A stretch of DNA of 64,000 nucleotides from Absicoccus intestinalis (GTDB lineage: Bacteria; Bacillota_I; Bacilli_A; Erysipelotrichales; Erysipelotrichaceae), in contig NZ_JALBUS010000011.1 in the NCBI RefSeq assembly GCF_033971885.1, positions 4,046 through 68,045 on the forward strand. The letters run 5' to 3'. This document shows positions 43,552 through 52,635 of the stretch, in pieces. The notes under the pieces are model-generated. The model did not search any database, had not been told where the DNA came from, and worked only from the letters and a program-made list of their open reading frames with translations. Within the stretch, counting starts at the first letter, position 1. The number at the start of each line of letters is the position of its first letter. The position numbers and the translations under genes are program-made.

Positions 43552-44628
43552 ATGAAAATTTGTCTAGTAACTGGGGGTACTGGCGGACATATTTATCCAG
43601 CCGTGGCATTGGCCGAGACATTTCGTTCGTTGTATCCTCGATGTGAAATTTTATTTATTGGAAATGATGACCGGATGGAGGCCCAAGTGATTCCATCCTT
43701 AGGTTATCGATTTTTGTCGTTACATACATCCGGATTGGTCGGTAATGCCTTTCAAAAAGGAAGAGCCGTTGGCCAGTTGGTTTTGGCACGTCAAAAAGCC
43801 AAGGGATATTTGCGTGCATTTGACCCAGATATCGTAATTGGCTTTGGTGGATATGTGAGTGCCCCCGTCATGATGGCTGCTTGCAGCTTGCATATTCCAA
43901 CGATGATCCATGAACAAAACTCCATCGTGGGTCGTTCCAATCAATTGGTGATGAATCGTGTCGATGCGATCGTAACGTGTTATGAAAAGTGTGAAGAAGT
44001 ATTTCCCAAAAACAAGATTCATTTGTTAGGAAATCCAAGAGCAACGATTGCCAAAAAAGCGCCATTGGATCCTACCTACTATGATTCTTTAGGCTTGGAT
44101 CCAAAGAAAAAGACGATTTTAGTGATGATGGGATCGTTGGGATCGAGCAGTGTCAATGCATTGATGAAAGACGCATTGAGCAGTGTGGATACGACTTCTT
44201 TGCAGTTTTTATATGTGTGTGGAAAAGATAACAGTAAAGATATTCATATGTTTGATGGCGTGAAAGATATTCACGTTGTTGATTATGTAGATACATTAAA
44301 AATTTATAAAAAGATCGATGGATTGATTTGTCGTGCTGGGGCAACCACCATTGCCGAATTGACGGCTTTGGGTATACCAGCCATTTTGATTCCATCACCT
44401 TATGTAGCAGCCAATCATCAATACTACAATGCACGACAGCTTGTAGACCGACACGCTGCCTATATGATTGAAGAAAAGGATCTAAATGCAGATACCTTAT
44501 CGAAAACGATCCAAACTTTATTTTTAGATCCAGTGGAAATGGCTGAAGTATCTAAAAATGCGCGGAAACTAGGGAAACCTCAAGCCGCATACGATATGAT
44601 TTCTTTGTGTGAGTCTTTGATCAAATAG
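43552..44628 (+). CDS. murG: UDP-GlcNAc:undecaprenyl-PP-MurNAc-pentapeptide GlcNAc transferase
   Basis: Adds GlcNAc to lipid I to make lipid II at the inner membrane. 358 residues. The start MKICLVTGGTGGHIYP carries the glycine-rich donor loop, and GFGGYVSAP, HEQNSIVGRSN, GSLGSSSVN and CRAGATTIAEL follow the family order. I use the ATG at 43552 (AAGG upstream); in-frame ATGs at 43519 and 43537 are weaker. murB and divIB follow, a division and wall cluster. Confidence 0.95.
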   Translation: MKICLVTGGTGGHIYPAVALAETFRSLYPRCEILFIGNDDRMEAQVIPSLGYRFLSLHTSGLVGNAFQKGRAVGQLVLARQKAKGYLRAFDPDIVIGFGGYVSAPVMMAACSLHIPTMIHEQNSIVGRSNQLVMNRVDAIVTCYEKCEEVFPKNKIHLLGNPRATIAKKAPLDPTYYDSLGLDPKKKTILVMMGSLGSSSVNALMKDALSSVDTTSLQFLYVCGKDNSKDIHMFDGVKDIHVVDYVDTLKIYKKIDGLICRAGATTIAELTALGIPAILIPSPYVAANHQYYNARQLVDRHAAYMIEEKDLNADTLSKTIQTLFLDPVEMAEVSKNARKLGKPQAAYDMISLCESLIK

Positions 44629-44643
44629 AAAAGAGGACCCCAA

Positions 44644-45543
44644 ATGTCAATGATCGAACGTTTAGAAACCTATGCGAATATTAAAACAAATGAACCAATG
44701 AGTAAACATACAACTTATCACGTAGGTGGTAATGTTGATTATTATATCTATCCTGATAATTTTTTGTCTTTGATGCGTGTGATCTATCTATTGGAAGAAG
44801 CCAACATTCCTTTCTATACGATCGGTCGCGGTTCCAATATCTTATTTAGTGATGCCCCTTTTCATGGCGCTATCATTAATTTAGATCATTCATTAAATGA
44901 TTTTTATTTTGAACCCGATGGAACCTTGGTTTGTCAAGCAGGTTGTTCCATCATCAATATTTCTGTGGAAGCCATGAAGAAAAATTTGACTGGTCTAGAA
45001 TGGTCCAGTGGAATTCCTGGCTCTGTAGGCGGTGCCTTATATATGAATGCCGGGGCCTATCGAAGTGATATGAGCCATGTGGTTCAAGATGTATTGGCAT
45101 TACGAGATGGCCGTATTGAATGGATCCATCAAGATGAATTGGATTTTGGCTATCGCCACTCTATTTTTCAAAAACATAAAGATTGGGTCATTCTCGGCGC
45201 TCGTTTACAGTTGCATCCAGGCGATGCCACGGAAATACGTGATTTAATGAATTCACGTCGTCAACGTCGAATGAATACACAACCTTTGGATAAACCTTGT
45301 GCAGGCAGTGTTTTTCGTAATCCCGAATCCATTCCCGCATGGAAATTAATTGATCAAATGGGATATCGAGGCTATCAAATTGGTGGTGCCAGAGTATCGG
45401 ATAAACACAGTAATTTTATCGTGAATGAAAATAACACCGCAACGGCTAGTGATATTCGTGATCTGATTCAAATAATTCGACAAGAAGCAAAAGAAAAATA
45501 TGGTATTTCTTTGATTACAGAAGTGGAGCAATTAAATTGGTAA
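44644..45543 (+). CDS. murB: UDP-N-acetylenolpyruvoylglucosamine reductase
   Basis: An FAD enzyme of wall precursor synthesis. 299 residues, type IIa-like, with HTTYHVGG at the N-terminus, the FAD loop GRGSNILFSD, GIPGSVGGALYMNAGAY, and the proton donor serine in CAGSVFRNP. AAGAGGA precedes the ATG. It overlaps divIB by seven bases. Confidence 0.95.
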   Translation: MSMIERLETYANIKTNEPMSKHTTYHVGGNVDYYIYPDNFLSLMRVIYLLEEANIPFYTIGRGSNILFSDAPFHGAIINLDHSLNDFYFEPDGTLVCQAGCSIINISVEAMKKNLTGLEWSSGIPGSVGGALYMNAGAYRSDMSHVVQDVLALRDGRIEWIHQDELDFGYRHSIFQKHKDWVILGARLQLHPGDATEIRDLMNSRRQRRMNTQPLDKPCAGSVFRNPESIPAWKLIDQMGYRGYQIGGARVSDKHSNFIVNENNTATASDIRDLIQIIRQEAKEKYGISLITEVEQLNW

Positions 45544-46547
45544 CTCGTTGGCGTAGATGGCTAAGAAACATGTCACTCAGAACGGGCATCCTTTTAACGG
45601 TCTTAGTGATGGCTTTGACATCGTTTGGTGTATATTATTTTTCCTTTGATGCTTTGGCCCATGTTTTAAGCTGCACGGGAAATTATTATTTGACCGATCA
45701 CCAAATATACCATTTGGCGGGTATGAGTTATCAGTCACGGATGTGGCTTGTACCTTCGATGGTCTATGAAAAGCGCATTGAAAAAATGCCATTGGTCAAA
45801 GATGTCTATGTACAAAAAGGTAGAAATGGCCGATTGTTGGTCCATGTCCAAGAAAAAGTAGTGATTGGTTATTATACAAAAAATAGTCAATATTATTTGT
45901 TGACCATCGATAATGAATCCATTCCGATCGACAAAGCATACATGTCCACGATCGTACATTTTCCTTTATTGAATGGATTTAGTGGCACACAGCGCAAAAA
46001 GATCTGTGCCATTTTTAAGAAAAATGAAAAGACCCTGACCCGATCGGTCATTGAAAAAATTGCTGAAATGGTTCCTTATAAAACGTCTTTTGATAAAAAT
46101 ATGATCAAAATGACTATGCAAGATGGGAATGTTGTTTATACATCAATCAGCTCATTGGTCATGATGGCAAAATACCAAGCCATGTTGACTCGTTTACAAG
46201 GCGAGAATGTTTGTCTATTATTGGATAGCACCAATCATGCGATTGAAAAAATCAATTGCGATGATTTGAATAGTAAGAAATCGACAAGTTCTTCATCCAA
46301 GAAAACCGAGGAAAAACAAGAGACTTCTTCCGATACGCAGACCAGTGATGCCAATACGACAACGACCACGACAACACAAGATGCAACGACACAAGATACG
46401 ACCACAACAGATAATTCAACCCTTGTATGGGATGATTCAACTGGGCTGTATTATGATTCGACAAGCGGTTACTATATGGATCCAAATAGTGGGATCTATT
46501 ATGTGTGGGATGATACGACCCAATCTTTACAACCACTTTCGGAATAA
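45537..46547 (+). CDS. divIB: DivIB/FtsQ cell-division protein with OCRE-like C-terminal tail
   Basis: 336 residues. A short cytoplasmic N-terminus and one membrane helix (about 14-36) precede a POTRA domain and the FtsQ/DivIB beta domain (about 50-235), as in divisome bridging proteins. A Ser/Thr-rich linker (about 245-295) follows. The last ~40 residues hold three aromatic repeats, DDSTGLYY, DSTSGYYM and DPNSGIYY, much like eukaryotic OCRE octamer repeats. The TTG start at 45537 is supported by GGAG eight bases upstream. The tail is not a feature I know in other DivIB proteins. Confidence 0.85.
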   Translation: MVTRWRRWLRNMSLRTGILLTVLVMALTSFGVYYFSFDALAHVLSCTGNYYLTDHQIYHLAGMSYQSRMWLVPSMVYEKRIEKMPLVKDVYVQKGRNGRLLVHVQEKVVIGYYTKNSQYYLLTIDNESIPIDKAYMSTIVHFPLLNGFSGTQRKKICAIFKKNEKTLTRSVIEKIAEMVPYKTSFDKNMIKMTMQDGNVVYTSISSLVMMAKYQAMLTRLQGENVCLLLDSTNHAIEKINCDDLNSKKSTSSSSKKTEEKQETSSDTQTSDANTTTTTTTQDATTQDTTTTDNSTLVWDDSTGLYYDSTSGYYMDPNSGIYYVWDDTTQSLQPLSE

Positions 46548-46548
46548 T

Positions 46549-46577
46549 TTGTCTTAGTTTACAGAAATAGGTATAAT
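46549..46577 (+). promoter_or_regulatory. Promoter of the asp23-fakA pair
   Basis: TTGTCT (46549-46554), 17 bases, TATAAT (46572-46577). Confidence 0.65.
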
Positions 46578-46606
46578 AAGGATTGATATAAGAGGAGGGT
46601 AACTCT

Positions 46607-46966
46607 ATGCCAATTAATAAATCAACCGAATATGGAAATATTTCCATTTCATTAGATGCGATTGCCTCTTTAGCCGGAGGTACGATCACGGAGTGTTATG
46701 GTGTTGTCGGCATGGCAAGTCAGAAACTCGTTCGTGATGGTTGGGCTGAATTATTGAAAAAAGAAAACTATTCTCGTGGTGTGATCGTGCGTCAACAAGA
46801 GAATGGATTGGTATTGGATCTATATATTATCGCCCTACAAGGAATTAAGTTGGGTGAAATCGTACAAGAAGCGCAAAAACGAGTGAAGTATGTGATTGAA
46901 AAGACTTTGGAAATCAAAGTGGAAGCAGTCAATATCACCGTGCAAGGTGTACGAGTAGCCAAGTAG
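46607..46966 (+). CDS. Asp23/Gls24 family protein (YloU type)
   Basis: 119 residues of the Asp23/Gls24 envelope-stress family. The pattern is GNISISLDAIASLAG at the N-terminus, the hydrophobic GLVLDLYIIALQGIKLGEI core and VEAVNITVQGVRV at the end. It precedes fakA by nine bases, the standard yloU-yloV order in Bacillota. GAGGAGGG precedes the ATG. It probably links the membrane or envelope to FakA; the mechanism is unknown. Confidence 0.92.
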   Translation: MPINKSTEYGNISISLDAIASLAGGTITECYGVVGMASQKLVRDGWAELLKKENYSRGVIVRQQENGLVLDLYIIALQGIKLGEIVQEAQKRVKYVIEKTLEIKVEAVNITVQGVRVAK

Positions 46967-46975
46967 GGAGTAAGA

Positions 46976-48637
46976 ATGATGGAACAAATTAACGGACAAA
47001 GTTTAAAAGATATGTTGCGTTCCGGTATGAACAATTTGAAGAATCATTCCGCACAAATTGATGCATTGAATGTTTTCCCCGTACCGGATGGAGATACAGG
47101 AACCAATATGACATTGACATTTACCAACGGCGCCAAAGCCGCTTTAGATGTCAAAGAAGATCACATCGGCCATATATTGAAAGCTTTATCACGGGGCTTA
47201 TTAATGGGAGCTCGTGGTAACTCAGGTGTCATTACCTCACAAATATTTCGCGGTATCTATCAATCTTTAGAAGAAAACGAAACGATTGATGCGATGCAGC
47301 TTGCCCATGCCTTGGTCAATGGTTCACGCGTGGCTTATCGTGCCGTCATGCGCCCTGTCGAAGGGACGATTTTGACCGTTGTTCGCGAAGCTGCCGATTA
47401 TACCTATGCGTATACCGTGACAGAAGAAGTCAAAGATTGTACAGCTGTCATGGCCAAGATGGTCGAAGAAGCCAATGCTTCCTTAGAGCGCACACCAGAA
47501 TTATTACCTGTATTAGCTGAAGTTGGCGTTGTCGATAGTGGTGGAAAAGGATTGTGTACCATTTTAGAAGGCTTTCTTTTGGCGATGCAAGGAAAGCCAG
47601 TGGCAGCACAAGACATTCAAACCAGCCAACAAGCTGCACAAACCAAAGTAGAGAATGATGGGGAAGGCGAATATGGTTTCTGTACGGAATTTATCCTTCA
47701 TTTGAGTGAGACCGGTAAGAAAAATTTCTCAGAAGAAGGTTTCCGTGATGAATTAGCTTCCATCGGTAATTCCCTTGTTTGTGTACAAGATGATGATTTA
47801 GTCAAGGTGCATGTGCATACCCTCGAACCCTATACCGCTTTGAAGATGGGTCGTCGTCAAGGCAAATTTGTGAAGATCAAAGTAGAAAACATGCAGCAGC
47901 AACATGACCACATCGTTGAATTGGAAGAAGCCAAAGAATTGGAAAAAGAAATCGAAGCACCACAAAAGAAAGCAGAACATAAAACGTATGCGATCATTAC
48001 GGTGGCCCCAGGGTCTGGAATCGATGAAATGTTCAAAGAATATCGTGCAGACGTTGTGATTGGCGGTGGCCAGACGATGAATCCAAGCACGGAAGATTTT
48101 GTCTCGGCTGTGGATCAATTAAATGCCGATCATATCTTTATTTTGCCAAATAACTCCAATATTGTTTTGGCGGCCCAACAAGCCAAAGATGTGTGTGAAG
48201 GACAAGATATTCATGTCTTACCAGCAAAAACCATTCCGCAAGGATTGGCTGCTTGCATCATGTTCAATCCAGATGCTGATCTAGATTCCAACTTAAGTGA
48301 AATGCAAGAAGCAATCGATCATGTGAAATCGGGAGAAGTCACTTATGCCATCAAAGATACGACCTATGAAGGCCGTGCCATCAAGAAAGGGGAATACATG
48401 GGCATCTATGGGAAGACCATAGCGGCCAGTGTGCCGGATTGTATGGAAGCCAGCAAGAAATTGTTGGATACGATGTTGGATGATGACAGTGAACTTGTTA
48501 CGTTAATTTATGGTCAGGATGCAACCGAAGACCAAGCTAATGAACTTGCCAATTATATTGAGGAAAATAGTGATGCCGAAGTGGAAGTTCATGCAGGCAA
48601 ACAACCGGTATATCCATTTATCATTGGTGTTGAATAA
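46976..48637 (+). CDS. fakA: Fatty acid kinase catalytic subunit (YloV/FakA)
   Basis: 553 residues: an N-terminal DAK2 kinase domain (about 1-200) with NVFPVPDGDTGTNM and GARGNSGVI nucleotide-binding loops, then a middle region and a C-terminal DegV-like half (about 300-553). With a FakB fatty-acid carrier it makes acyl-phosphate from exogenous fatty acids. No FakB is seen here. GGGAG lies five bases before the first of two ATGs. Confidence 0.93.
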   Translation: MMEQINGQSLKDMLRSGMNNLKNHSAQIDALNVFPVPDGDTGTNMTLTFTNGAKAALDVKEDHIGHILKALSRGLLMGARGNSGVITSQIFRGIYQSLEENETIDAMQLAHALVNGSRVAYRAVMRPVEGTILTVVREAADYTYAYTVTEEVKDCTAVMAKMVEEANASLERTPELLPVLAEVGVVDSGGKGLCTILEGFLLAMQGKPVAAQDIQTSQQAAQTKVENDGEGEYGFCTEFILHLSETGKKNFSEEGFRDELASIGNSLVCVQDDDLVKVHVHTLEPYTALKMGRRQGKFVKIKVENMQQQHDHIVELEEAKELEKEIEAPQKKAEHKTYAIITVAPGSGIDEMFKEYRADVVIGGGQTMNPSTEDFVSAVDQLNADHIFILPNNSNIVLAAQQAKDVCEGQDIHVLPAKTIPQGLAACIMFNPDADLDSNLSEMQEAIDHVKSGEVTYAIKDTTYEGRAIKKGEYMGIYGKTIAASVPDCMEASKKLLDTMLDDDSELVTLIYGQDATEDQANELANYIEENSDAEVEVHAGKQPVYPFIIGVE

Positions 48638-48645
48638 AGCCTTGG

Positions 48646-48674
48646 AGCGAGTATGAAAAATACTCGCTTTTTTG
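48646..48674 (+). terminator. Intrinsic terminator of fakA
   Basis: AGCGAGTAT (48646-48654) pairs with ATACTCGCT (48660-48668), then Ts. Confidence 0.9.
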
Positions 48675-48689
48675 TTGGAAATCCAACAA
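48672..48689. promoter_or_regulatory. 18-bp palindrome between fakA and the DUF438 gene
   Basis: TTGTTGGA, two As, TCCAACAA: two 8-bp arms with a 2-base centre. It starts in the T-run of the fakA terminator and lies about 50 bases before the next start codon, at a good place for an operator. Confidence 0.45.
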
Positions 48690-48738
48690 TATCTATGGAG
48701 AAATCTGTTAGACTATGCTTACAAGGTAGGTAAAACAT

Positions 48739-49986
48739 ATGATTCAAATAGATAAAACACGTAAAGTTGCTGATTTAATTTCGACATATCCAGAAATCAA
48801 ACCCATCATGATCGAATTGGGATTTAAGGATCTAGCCAACCCCGTTGCGCTTCAGACCGTAGGGAAGATCATGACCTTAGAAAAGGGAGCACAAATCAAA
48901 GGCATTCCATGGGAAAAGATCCAAGCTGCATTTGCGACCCATGGATATGAACTTGCCTCTCAAGAAGTAGAAAACGTTGCAATTGATCCATCCAATGAAT
49001 TGGAATCCTACATCCTTCGTTTACAAAATGGAGAAGATCTAGAAAGTGTTCGTGCGGATTTCGCCAAACGATATGAAAACGTGCCCGTTCAAGAAATTGC
49101 CAATGCCGAACAAGAACTCATCAACAAAGGCATGCCCGTACCTGAAGTACAACGATTGTGCGATGTGCATTCGGCACTGTTCCATGGCAAGACAGAAGCC
49201 CAAATCCATGGTGAGGTGCCTGCGGGCCATCCCATTTCGATCTTTCGTTTAGAAAATCAGATCTTACAACAGTACTTGGATCAAAACAAAGAGATTCCTT
49301 ATGTGGAATTGAAAAAACATTATAAGAAAAAAGAAGAATTGATCCTTGCCCAATTGGATGCTCTTGGCTATCCAGGACCCAATCAAGTGATGTGGGGCGT
49401 GGATGATGAGATCTTACAGGATATCCCGAATAATCGTTCGCGTATTGAAGAAATGATTTTTAAAGAAAATCAGATCTTATTTCCGTTAGCACTGGATAAA
49501 TTCAGTCAAGAAATGTGGTATCAGATCTATCAAGATATGCCTATCTATGGCAACGCCTTTATTGCGGTAGCCGCCAATTGGCCGGAAGCAGAAACGTATC
49601 GACGCCCCATCAGTGAAGGTATCCTCCATTTTGAAAATGGTGATCTCACCGTTGCGCAATTCGAAGCCATTTGTCAAGCTTTGCCCGTTGAATTGACCTA
49701 TATCGATGCCGATGATATGAATCGTTTTTTCAGTATCACCAATGGTGTATTTGCACGTCCAAAGACAGCTTTGAATCGAAAAGTATATAGTTGCCATCCA
49801 CCTCGTGTGCAGCCAATGGTCAAACAAATGTTAGCGGACTTCAAAGCCCATAAACAAACCAAAGTCGAACGATGGGTCAAGAATACGCGTATCCAATATG
49901 TAGCGATGTATGATCAACAAGACCAATATATGGGATGCTTAGAAATCGTTCAAGATTTTAGTGATGTCGCAAGCCACATCCAGTGA
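48739..49986 (+). CDS. DUF438 / hemerythrin-like / PAS protein
   Basis: 415 residues. The N-terminus (about 1-70) is a DUF1858-like segment (YPEIKPIMIELGF), followed by DUF438 (about 85-150). A hemerythrin-like helical domain (about 155-250) has HPISIFRLENQ, H and E in KKHYKKKEEL and VMWGVDDEI. A PAS-like domain at the end holds KVYSCHPPRVQPMV. Such proteins probably sense oxygen, nitric oxide or iron. The ribosome binding site is AAGGTAGG. No partner gene is indicated. Confidence 0.85.
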   Translation: MIQIDKTRKVADLISTYPEIKPIMIELGFKDLANPVALQTVGKIMTLEKGAQIKGIPWEKIQAAFATHGYELASQEVENVAIDPSNELESYILRLQNGEDLESVRADFAKRYENVPVQEIANAEQELINKGMPVPEVQRLCDVHSALFHGKTEAQIHGEVPAGHPISIFRLENQILQQYLDQNKEIPYVELKKHYKKKEELILAQLDALGYPGPNQVMWGVDDEILQDIPNNRSRIEEMIFKENQILFPLALDKFSQEMWYQIYQDMPIYGNAFIAVAANWPEAETYRRPISEGILHFENGDLTVAQFEAICQALPVELTYIDADDMNRFFSITNGVFARPKTALNRKVYSCHPPRVQPMVKQMLADFKAHKQTKVERWVKNTRIQYVAMYDQQDQYMGCLEIVQDFSDVASHIQ

Positions 49987-50010
49987 ATCCAATCCGGATT
50001 CACTGGTTTT
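49980..50010. terminator. Terminator shared by two convergent genes
   Basis: CCAGTGAATCC (49980-49990) pairs perfectly with GGATTCACTGG (49996-50006), then Ts. The hairpin contains the stop codons of both the DUF438 gene (49984-49986) and the LysR gene (50000-50002). Confidence 0.85.
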
Positions 50011-50824
50011 TTATGTGTTCCAATAAAGCATGGGCACTGGTTGAAATGTAGGTGTTTTTTGAAGTGACGATACAAATGTTGGATCGCATATCTAGATCCT
50101 GGATCGGATAGGCATTGGCTTCTTTTTTGGCTATCGAAGCAGGTGCCAACGCAATACCATAGCCATGACGTGCCCATTCTATACAGGTTCTAGCATCATC
50201 ACTGACACAAAAATAATGCGGTGTATCCAAGATTTGATCAAAGAATTCTTTCCACCGTCGATAAACCAGTAAAGGTATATGATTGAGTTCTTGGATGGAA
50301 AGGGGTCTTGTACTACCAATTGAATAAAAATTCTCCGTAGCTGTTTGTATGATTTCTATATTGGAATCGTTAGGAAAAGGACTCCGAACGACCGCGATTT
50401 CAATGATATGATGTCGCAAAGCATCTAGACAGGTATAGGTATTTCCTTCAAAGATCTCATAATGGATCTTGGGATAGATCTGGATAAATGGATGTAACCA
50501 TGTATCCAAGACATAATCTTGTAGACTGGACACGATGCCTAGATGAATCGTACCCGTTTTGCCATGTTGCTGATCAAACAATTCTTGTTTGGTGTTTTGA
50601 ACAAGATCACAAATGGTACATGCCCGATGATAGAGGAGATCTCCCAATTCGGTACATTCGACATGTCGTGGGCCTCGAATCAAAAGGGGTGCACCTACTT
50701 CTTCTTCCAATTGCTTGATTTGTAAGGAAAGGGGTGGTTGACTCATATGCAGTGTTTTGGCTGCCTGGGACATCGTTCCTTGTTCCACCACGGTCTTATA
50801 AATCTGAAGTTGTTTTAAATTCAT
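50000..50824 (-). CDS. LysR-family transcriptional regulator
   Basis: 274 residues. The N-terminal winged helix-turn-helix is clear (MNLKQLQIYKTVVEQGTMSQAAKTLHMSQP in two parts), and a LysR effector domain follows from about 90 (TGTIHLGIVSS). It is divergent from an ABC exporter gene across 92 bases with an AT-rich inverted repeat, so it likely controls that operon and itself. Effector unknown. Confidence 0.9.
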   Translation of the reverse strand: MNLKQLQIYKTVVEQGTMSQAAKTLHMSQPPLSLQIKQLEEEVGAPLLIRGPRHVECTELGDLLYHRACTICDLVQNTKQELFDQQHGKTGTIHLGIVSSLQDYVLDTWLHPFIQIYPKIHYEIFEGNTYTCLDALRHHIIEIAVVRSPFPNDSNIEIIQTATENFYSIGSTRPLSIQELNHIPLLVYRRWKEFFDQILDTPHYFCVSDDARTCIEWARHGYGIALAPASIAKKEANAYPIQDLDMRSNICIVTSKNTYISTSAHALLEHIKNQ

Positions 50825-50845
50825 GGTATATTCTTTCTAAATAAT

Positions 50846-50877
50846 AAATATATAAAATATATAATTTTTATATATTT
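50846..50877. promoter_or_regulatory. AT-rich inverted repeat between lysR and the ABC operon
   Basis: AAATATATAA (50846-50855) is matched by TTATATATTT (50868-50877). A candidate LysR site, although AT-rich DNA makes such repeats easy to find. Confidence 0.3.
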
Positions 50878-50916
50878 TAACATATGATACGATACCCCTA
50901 CAAGAGGGTGAGAACA

Positions 50917-52635
50917 ATGAAAACCGTATTCCATTATTTACGTGCCTATCGAAAACAAGCGATATGTGCACCTATATTTAAATTATTAGAAGCTCTCATG
51001 GATCTTTTTGTTCCTTTGATCGTTGCCTGGATCATCAATCAAGGAATCCATCAACATCATACACAAGTAATTGGACAAGGAACGATTTTGTTGATCGTTT
51101 TAGCGGCCTTGGGTCTAGGTTTTAGTTTTGTGGCCCAATATTTTGCGGCAAAAGCAGCGGTTGGCACAACAACCGATCTATGCCAAGCCATGTTTGATCA
51201 TATTCAATCGTTATCGTATAAGGAAATCGATACATTGGGTGTCAATACCTTGATCACACGTATGACCAGCGATATGCAACAAGTACAAACGGGCATCAAT
51301 ATGAGCCTACGACTCTTATTACGAAGTCCATTTATTGTTTTTGGTTCCATGATCATGGCTTTTTTTATCAATGTGAAATGTGCATTGATCTTTGTGATTG
51401 CGATTCCCTTATTGAGTGTTGTGATTTATTTAATCATGTGGATCAGCATTCCTTTATTTAAAAAAGTGCAGTCACATCTGGATATCTTATTAGGAATGAC
51501 ACGAGATAATCTAACTGGTGTTCGTGTCATTCGTGCCTTTTGTAAAGAAGAAGATGAAATTTCCTCCTTTGACAAACAGAATGATCGGTTTACGAATACG
51601 AATGAATTCTTAGGAAAGATCTCAGCATTGATCAATCCGTTTACTTATATCATCATCAATTTCGCAATCATCGTATTATTACAGGTGGGCGCCATTCAAA
51701 TTCAGGAAGGATACATGGCCCAAGGGGACATGGTTGCTTTATATAACTACATGGCTCAAATTATTATTGAGTTGATTAAATTAGCGAGCTTGATCGTGAC
51801 GATCGATAAGTCCATCGCGTGTAGTCAACGTATTGAAGCCATCATGGATACGCATAACGATATGCACTATGAAACAAAATCGATACAAATCCACAGTGCA
51901 CAAGCGGTCCGCTTTGATCATGTATCCTTTGCCTATGATACGAAAAGTGTGATCCACGATATGAGCTTTGAAATTCCAAAAGGATCAACTATTGGCGTGA
52001 TTGGCTCAACCGGATCGGGAAAGTCAACGATCATGCAACTGATGGGACGCTATTATGAAGTCAGTCAGGGAAAGATCTTTGTTGATGGTGAAAATGTCAA
52101 AGCCTATCCGAGAGAACAATTGACCGCAAAGATCGGGTATGTGGCGCAAGGTTCTGTCCTTTTTTCTGGCACGATTCGCGAGAACCTAAAATGGGGCAAT
52201 CCCCATGCCGATGATGCCACTTTATGGCGCGCCTTAGAAATTGCCCAGGCCAAAGATGTGGTTGCCAATAAACCCGGACAGCTTGATTTTGTGTTGGAAC
52301 AAGGAGGAAAAAACCTATCGGGTGGACAACGACAGCGCTTGACCATTGCGCGTGCCTTAGTGAAACAACCGGATATTCTTGTTTTAGATGATAGTGCCAG
52401 TGCACTGGATTTCAAAACTGACTCGAATTTGCGAAAAGCCTTACGAAATTTGACGGGGAAAATGACCATCTTCATTGTGAGTCAACGAATTAGTTCGATT
52501 CGTTCGGCTCATTCAATCTTAGTTTTGGATCAGGGCCGTTTGGTTGGTACCGGTTCCCATGATCAATTGATGAAAGACTGTCCGGTTTATCAAGAAATCT
52601 ATGCATCGCAATATCCTAAGGAGGCCATCGCATGA
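50917..52635 (+). CDS. ABC exporter half, degenerate-site subunit
   Basis: 572 residues: six-helix membrane domain (about 1-320) and an ATPase domain. Walker A is GSTGSGKST near 365, the signature LSGGQRQR is intact, but Walker B reads LVLDDSASALD, with Asp instead of the catalytic Glu. This is the pattern of the degenerate subunit in heterodimeric exporters such as BmrC/D. AGAGGGTGAG fixes the start at 50917. It is coupled to the next gene by an ATGA overlap and is divergent from the LysR gene. Confidence 0.9.
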   Translation: MKTVFHYLRAYRKQAICAPIFKLLEALMDLFVPLIVAWIINQGIHQHHTQVIGQGTILLIVLAALGLGFSFVAQYFAAKAAVGTTTDLCQAMFDHIQSLSYKEIDTLGVNTLITRMTSDMQQVQTGINMSLRLLLRSPFIVFGSMIMAFFINVKCALIFVIAIPLLSVVIYLIMWISIPLFKKVQSHLDILLGMTRDNLTGVRVIRAFCKEEDEISSFDKQNDRFTNTNEFLGKISALINPFTYIIINFAIIVLLQVGAIQIQEGYMAQGDMVALYNYMAQIIIELIKLASLIVTIDKSIACSQRIEAIMDTHNDMHYETKSIQIHSAQAVRFDHVSFAYDTKSVIHDMSFEIPKGSTIGVIGSTGSGKSTIMQLMGRYYEVSQGKIFVDGENVKAYPREQLTAKIGYVAQGSVLFSGTIRENLKWGNPHADDATLWRALEIAQAKDVVANKPGQLDFVLEQGGKNLSGGQRQRLTIARALVKQPDILVLDDSASALDFKTDSNLRKALRNLTGKMTIFIVSQRISSIRSAHSILVLDQGRLVGTGSHDQLMKDCPVYQEIYASQYPKEAIA

